Made by a program: the position numbers and the translations under genes. The notes under the pieces were generated by a model, which was not told the DNA's origin, did no database searches, and was given only the letters and a program-made list of their open reading frames with translations. 64,000 nucleotides of DNA from Alisma plantago-aquatica (lineage: Eukaryota > Streptophyta > Magnoliopsida > Alismatales > Alismataceae): assembly GCA_963693085.1 (NCBI GenBank), contig OY856410.1, positions 564,444,906-564,508,905 of the forward strand, given 5' to 3'. Of this stretch, positions 58,309 through 64,000 are shown piece after piece (position 1 is the stretch's first letter; every line of letters begins with the position of its first letter).

Positions 58309-61300
58309 TGTAATGACCCTGCCTCTCGGTAACCCCCAATTAAGGGAGACTCGAAGGTCAGAGCCGTTATTCAATTAACAGGATCAAAGGTTCGGAAAAT
58401 AATCAATAATAATTATGAAATTCTACTAACTAATTGGAATTTGGTATAAAATTAAAACTTTACTTACCTTTGACAACTTTCGAAATCTATCTATCCAGAG
58501 CTTGAATTATCTATCTAACCCTCCATGCACTTTATTTCTTAATTTCACAATGTGTCTCGTTATTGTTTATTCATTTTAGGGTTGTACCTAAAACGCCGAC
58601 AACCAAATCAACGATCAGCCAAAGCTAGTATGTGGGGTAAACAATAATTGTGCAACTATGTTAACAATGTAGTCATTCAAATATCCTTTAACATCCAAGA
58701 TTATGTTTTAGGTGATACTACTTAATCCTTTCCTATCTCCTATCTTTGTGTTGTCCCTGCATTGGACATGGATACTACCTCTCTCATGTGGCAGATCCTT
58801 ACCCCCATGGCCCTACCACACAGGTAGCCAATTCTTAGGGTTATGGAGTCGCATGGTCCTACCCAAGGGTAACCCAATCCCTGGCTCATGATGACTTGAT
58901 GGACCTACCAAATTGGTAGCCATTTATTAAGTCATTTAATGACCTGATGGACCTACCCCATTGGTAGCCATTTACAAGGTCAATCTATAAAGCTAGAGAG
59001 GGGACTAGGATCTGAGCTAGTAGGCACATATCTTAGGTGATAGTCATATTAACATTATAAATTGCAAGAATTAAATGCATCCAACAGTTTAATTCAAGTC
59101 ATCGATAAAACCTCAAAAATCCACGGGAATCTAATTTGGGATATTCATAGGTGTAACCACATACCTGTTAAGCAGATTGAATGCAGAAATAACCAATCAA
59201 GAATTCAAGCAAGTATGCACAGGTTGATCCTGAAAAGACATCCAATTCCTCTATCATTAATCATGTCATCTTGATCCATAATCCTAGTTGTTTCCTAGGT
59301 TATTTGTCCCTTTTTAGGGTTTTGAGCATAATTAGGGTTCCACTTCCTTTTTTTTACTTGAAACCCTAATTTTGTAAAATCACCTACAAGACCTAATTAC
59401 TTCATCTTTCCCTCTCAAAAGATTCTAAGTACATCCTTTAGCAACAGGAAACCCTAATTTCATATTATAAGCATTTTTCTTTTCTTTTTCTCTAATTTAG
59501 GGTTTATAAACATATTAATCAACTTATTAGGTTAAAAACCCTAAACCTTGCAATTATATCATCAAAATAGGTTAAAAACTAACTTTATCATTGAACAAGT
59601 TAACCATGCTTGAATTAAGCTAATTGCAATAAGAGATCTACCCTTAATCTACCATTAGGGTTTCTATCCACAAATTAACACCTTTTTCAACAAAATTAGA
59701 TACTTTTGGAAAAATATACTGATTTAGGCTCTCAAACCATTTTTAGTGCATTCCTCATATTTTTCTGATCATTTTTCATGTATTAACTTCCCTCATCTGA
59801 GTATTCTATCAGCAATTTTGATTTTTATAAGAAAACTCCTTTTATTTGATTTATTAGCAAATTCTAGAAAAATGTGTATCGTTAGATCGATGGTTCGTTG
59901 GTCCACTCAGGATCCAACGAATAGGGTCAGGCACGCCTAACTTTTGTTTTAAGTAATGAAAGATGGTTTTGCCCTTACCATCATTCACTAGTGCCAGGGA
60001 CAGGGAGGTCTTTTCCTCCTTCAACCTCGCAAAGAACTCAGCGCTCAGCTACGATCCAGGCTCCTAGCTTGGTCAACCGGATGGTTGACTTTAAGCTCCT
60101 TGTCGCCTGCTCGTGCAACGATGGTCCAGGAAGTTCCACCTACCTTCAACGAATCAGATGAGGCCTCACATTGGCGACGAATTCTATCCATCACTGCCAA
60201 ACAGCCTCCGGCTTTTCCGGCAAGGTCGACAAGTTGTAGAGGGGCAGGTTGGGGTCACTCGACAAATTGGATTCACCAATCAATTCTGTGTCACCCTCCA
60301 GAGATGTTAGGGTAGATAGAGCATGAAACTGTGCCCTCACAAACTCTCCCTATATATAGGGTCGTTGGAGGAGTCTGTTGGTTTGGGGACTCTCCCAAAC
60401 TGTACCCAAAGTACCCAAAAAAAGGGTCTGGATTCTTCGGTTGAGTCTCCCAAAGATGTTGGACTCATCAGTTCATCGATTTAAAGCACTGAGTCCAAGA
60501 AACTCAGATTTTTCTTCCTTTCCCTTTCCTTCTATGAACTGGGGTAGGCGGTGAGTATATGCCCTTGGATTGTGATCCTATGGCTGACGTGTCATGCGAA
60601 GAACAAAGGAAAATTGGTCTAATTAAATCGTGACATTTATTGATTTCCTCCACACATTTAGAAAACTTCCAAAAATTGTATCTCTCAAACCGCTTACATG
60701 TTTGATCCAAAATTTTTAGGGAAGCTTAGTAATATCTTTATCTACTTCTCTGCCAAAATTGGGTTCATTATCTAAAAGAAATCGTTACTTTTCTTTAGAT
60801 GCATGATATCACTTAATTATGCATATTTCTCATCTATATTCTCTTTCCTTTGCCTTTAAATTATTATTCTGAAATCCTTGTACCTCAAGGAACCCTAATG
60901 ACTCAAAATCCCATCTTGGGAATATCCCTTAGCCTTTTATTTATCTTTTATCCATTCTCTTATTATCTTACTTATTCCCTTATTCTTTTTAATGATTTCT
61001 CTTTATCTCTCTTCTATTTTCCTTATGGGAGTTCCTTTTAACATTAGGAATCCTTGGGATACGAAATTCCACTGAGGATAACTCAATTAAACTTCTTCCC
61101 ACTTATTTTCCACATTTCAACAATGTTTTCAATTTCTTTATTAACAAGGAAATACTCATTTGATCTTTTCTTTTCTTATTGTCTTTTCTTCGCAATCTTG
61201 GACTCCTTGGCACCCAAGGAACCTAAGAGGCACGAACTCCATCCTTGGATTACATTCTTTTGCTTTCCAAAGGTTTCCACACCTTTCTTTTCAAAAACTC

Positions 61301-61492
61301 AATTATTCATTTACTAATTGAATTTCCTTGTTATTGGGCCCAATAGCCAATAAAGCCCACAACACAATCATCAAGGCTATTGTAAACAAAATCCATTTAT
61401 TCAAAACAAATTATATCATTATTTGTTCCAATATCTTTAATGTGAGAAATTACATTCCTCACCAAAGGAACCCAAAAAGTGGGGTTGTAACA
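58309..61492 (-). repeat. Element C, 5' LTR
   Basis: A 3184-bp LTR matching 50774-53942. The TATA palindrome is at 60348-60361. Confidence 0.9.
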
Positions 61493-61575
61493 ATTGCCTC
61501 TATTAAATCAAATCATTTACAAGATATGCCATTACAATCACCATATGATTGGCTCTCTGGGAATACATGCCAAAA
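61493..61575 (-). repeat. Ty1-copia 3' LTR, copy 3, remaining 5' end
   Basis: The 83 bp continue the alignment of copia copies 1 and 2 after element C. They end at CCAAAA, next to CTCCCACTT (61578-61586), the reverse complement of the copia purine tract. Confidence 0.72.
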
Positions 61576-61589
61576 GACTCCCACTTAAA

Positions 61590-64000
61590 CTTAGAGACAA
61601 TCACCAATAATTCTCATTCCAAGTGATCTAGCATGACCATCTTGCTTCTTCTGTGAATGTGCTTTTTTCAACATGTCAGAAACATTGCTTTAAGTTGGTA
61701 CTCTGCAAATCTTCACATCTCCTTGTTGTGTAATCTCTCATATGAGATGGAACCACTATTGTATGTGCTTGAAACACTAATCTGATGTGGGTTCCTTAGC
61801 TTGTGTAGTAGGTCCATTGTTGTCACAATATATCTCAATTGCATTGTTGATGCTTGGAACCACCCCCAAGTTCAGAGATGAACTTCTTGATCCAACTAGC
61901 CTCCTTTGTTGCAGTGGATGCAGTGATATACCCAACCTATGTTGTAGAATCTGCAATTGTCTCATGCTTGGAACTCTTCCAGCTTACAACTCCATTTTTT
62001 AGGTATGACAAAGATCCAGATTGCAATTTGGAATTATCTTTGTCAATTTGGAAGATGGCATCAATGCATCCTTTTACCTCCAATTCTTCATCGCCATTGT
62101 AGACAAGGAACTGGTCATTAGTTCTTCTCAAGTACTTAAGGATGTTCTTTAGGCTGTCTAGTGACCTTCACTATAATATTACTAATACCTGCTCATGATT
62201 ATCAAAGCATATAAGACATCAAGATGAGTACACAATATTGCATACATGATGAATCCAATAGCATATGCATATGGAATCCTACTCATGTGTTCCCTTTCTT
62301 CAGAAGAATTGGGGCATTGATTTCTAGAAATGGAAACTCTATGAGACATGGGTTGGTTTCCTCTCATTGAATCTTCCATGCTAAATCTCTTCAGCAATTT
62401 TTCAATGTATGTGCTATGAGTTATTCCAAGAAGACTTTGAGATCTATATCTGTAGATCTTGATTCCCAATATATATGATTCTTCACCTAATTCTTTCATA
62501 GAGAATGCATTTCCAATCCAGGCCTTTACCTTTGTAAAGTAGGGATGTCATTCCCCATCAATAGCATGTCATCTACATATAGTATGAGGAATACAATCAT
62601 GCTCCCACTAACCTTCCTGTACACACCAGGTTCATCATCATTTTGACTAAAGCCAAACTCTTTGATTGTTTCATCAAATCAAAGATTCCAACTTCAAGAT
62701 GCTTTCTTCAATCCATAGATAAACCTTTTTAGCTTGACTTTATTTGCATCCTTTGGATTTATAAAACCCTCAGGCTTTTCATGTACACATCCTAAAGAAG
62801 ATTCCCATTAAGGAATGTGGTTTTAACATCCATATGACAAATATCATAGTCATGATAAGTTGTAATGGCAAGCAAGATCCTGATGGATTTAACCATGGAA
62901 ACAAGAGAAAAGGTTTCATCATAGTCAACACCTTGAACTTGTGTGAAACCTTCAACCAATATTCCTTTATAGGTTTATACATTACCATCCATGTTAGTTT
63001 TCTTCTTAAAAATTCACTTGCACTTTATGGGTTTTACCCCTTCACGTGGATCCACCAAGGTCCATACCATGTTGGTGTGCATGTATTCCATTTCAAATCT
63101 CATGTCTCAAGTCATTTCTCATACTCTAGTCCCTTATTAGCTTCTAGTAGGTTGTTCACTCATCATCTATGACCAACTCACCGCCTTATTGAGTCATAAG
63201 ATAGCCATATCTTTCTACACAAGGTGTGTCCTACTAGATCTACAAGGATCTTGTGTTACTTGAGAAATTTGAGGTTCCACAACAATTTGTGAGTCTGTTT
63301 GTTCCTGTTGTTCATCTACTGGTTCAATGTTTTCTTGTTGGTTTCAAACCTCTTTGAGTTCTACTTTTCTCCCACTGATTCCTTTAGATATTAATTCATT
63401 TTCTAGGGATACACCAGTCTTGGCAAGAAATACTTTGTTGTCAGATGGAGTATATAAGTAGTATCCCCTTCTTTCTTAGGGATATCCAACAAAATAACAT
63501 TTTTTCAATTTGGGACTAAGCTTTTTAGGAAACATTTTCTTGATGTAAGCTTCACATACCCAAATCTTCATAAAAGACACAATGGGACATTTCCCATGCC
63601 ATATCTCATATGGTGCCTTTTGAACCAATTTAGATGGTATATGGTTGTGTAAATTGGATAGTTTCTAGAGAATAACCCCAGAATTTATTCAAAAGTTCTA
63701 ATAAAGTCATCATTGATCATACCATATCTAACAATGTATGATTCCTTCTTTTTGATACACCATTATGTTGTGGTATTCTAGGAGGAGCTCATTGTGATAC
63801 AATACTACAAGTGCTAAGAAGGTCCTCAAATTCTTGACTTCAGTATTCTCCACCTCGATCAGATCAAAGTTCCTTAATATTTTTTCCAAATTAGTTCTCT
63901 ACTTCATGCATGATATGCTTGAACCTTTCAAGGGTTTATGATTTATGTTTCATCAGGTAAACATAGCCATACCTACTAAAGTCATCAGTAAATGTAAGGA
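61590..64000 (-). pseudogene. Ty1-copia pol remnant: integrase core, reverse transcriptase, RNase H (copy 3, partial)
   Basis: Right to left: an integrase core begins at the window edge (FTDDFSRYGYVYLMKHKS near 63930-64000, then SDRGGE near 63855 and a PQHNGV motif near 63750). An integrase C-terminal region follows with YTPSDNKVF and ISKGISGRKVE (about 63360-63470). Reverse transcriptase has YVDD at 62568-62579, with an open piece at 62182-62499 (YILGIKIYRYRS). RNase H has SWKSSKHET (about 61980) and ends near 61590, just before the purine tract and 3' LTR. Several stops and frameshifts make it non-functional. Gag, protease and the 5' LTR would lie beyond the window. Confidence 0.88.

Larger units (their letters stand above)
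50774..61492 (-). mobile_element. LARD-like element C (complete, family 2)
   Basis: A 10.7-kb minus-strand element with LTRs at 58309-61492 (5') and 50774-53942 (3') around a 4366-bp interior. On the minus strand the LTR starts TGTTACAACCCC and ends in CTACA or TTACA. The primer site is at 58295-58306 and the purine tract at 53943-53955. The interior has no minus-strand frame longer than about 60 codons, so it is non-coding. The LTRs differ by many substitutions and a 15-bp length difference, so it is older than element B. It is inserted in copia LTR copy 3. It shares LTR-end style, primer type and pre-purine-tract segment with family 1, but I see no other sequence similarity. Confidence 0.9.

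Overview
This window looks like a nuclear, heterochromatic, repeat-rich piece of a flowering-plant genome. The evidence is AT-rich intergenic DNA, nested LTR retrotransposons with initiator-methionine-type primer binding sites, a plant-style L1 LINE, an Angela/BARE-type Ty1-copia element and many telo-box (AAACCCTAA) motifs. I cannot name the species. I found no intact host protein gene, tRNA, rRNA or CRISPR array. Every recognisable coding stretch belongs to a broken transposable element.

Layout. 1-1718: unclassified AT-rich repeat-like DNA. 1724-17850: a plus-strand, coding-free, long-LTR element (LARD-like, called family 1 here) in the unusual form LTR-internal-LTR-internal-LTR, with one 5-bp target duplication (CTAAG) at its outer ends. 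About 18150-22030: a minus-strand Ty1-copia 3' LTR plus RNase H, reverse transcriptase and the end of integrase, all decayed. About 22030-23555 and 33356-41050: an unclassified plus-strand repeat with short tandem arrays and a faint coding relic. It is split by a complete second family-1 element (23561-33350, duplication CTCAA, nearly identical LTRs) and by a full-length but dead L1 LINE (about 33770-38646). About 41055-42490: a second copia LTR fragment. 42491-48000: AT-rich DNA with microsatellites and little else. About 48000-50773 plus 61493-61575: a third copia LTR, split by a short LINE-like 3' end and by a complete minus-strand LARD-like element of a second family (50774-61492). 61576-64000: the internal part of that copia element, still decayed, running off the window at the integrase core.

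How the parts relate. The two LARD-like families have no coding capacity but keep TG...CA LTR ends, a tRNA-iMet-type primer site and a GAGGACGAA-type segment before a purine tract. That last feature is the signature of Tekay/Del-type Ty3-gypsy elements, so both families were probably mobilised by such an autonomous partner. No such partner is visible here.

The most interesting signal is in the family-1 LTR. About 400 nt of the transcribed leader region (for example 3869-4281 and 25732-26153) is a run of consecutive hairpins. It contains three or four tandem copies of a two-tier hairpin module with a constant 7-nt loop. The stem sequences differ between copies and between subfamilies, yet stay self-complementary. 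That covariation suggests a conserved RNA structure I do not recognise. The same elements carry an eight-copy TCGGCCGAGTT array inside and inverted pairs of the same motif in the LTRs.
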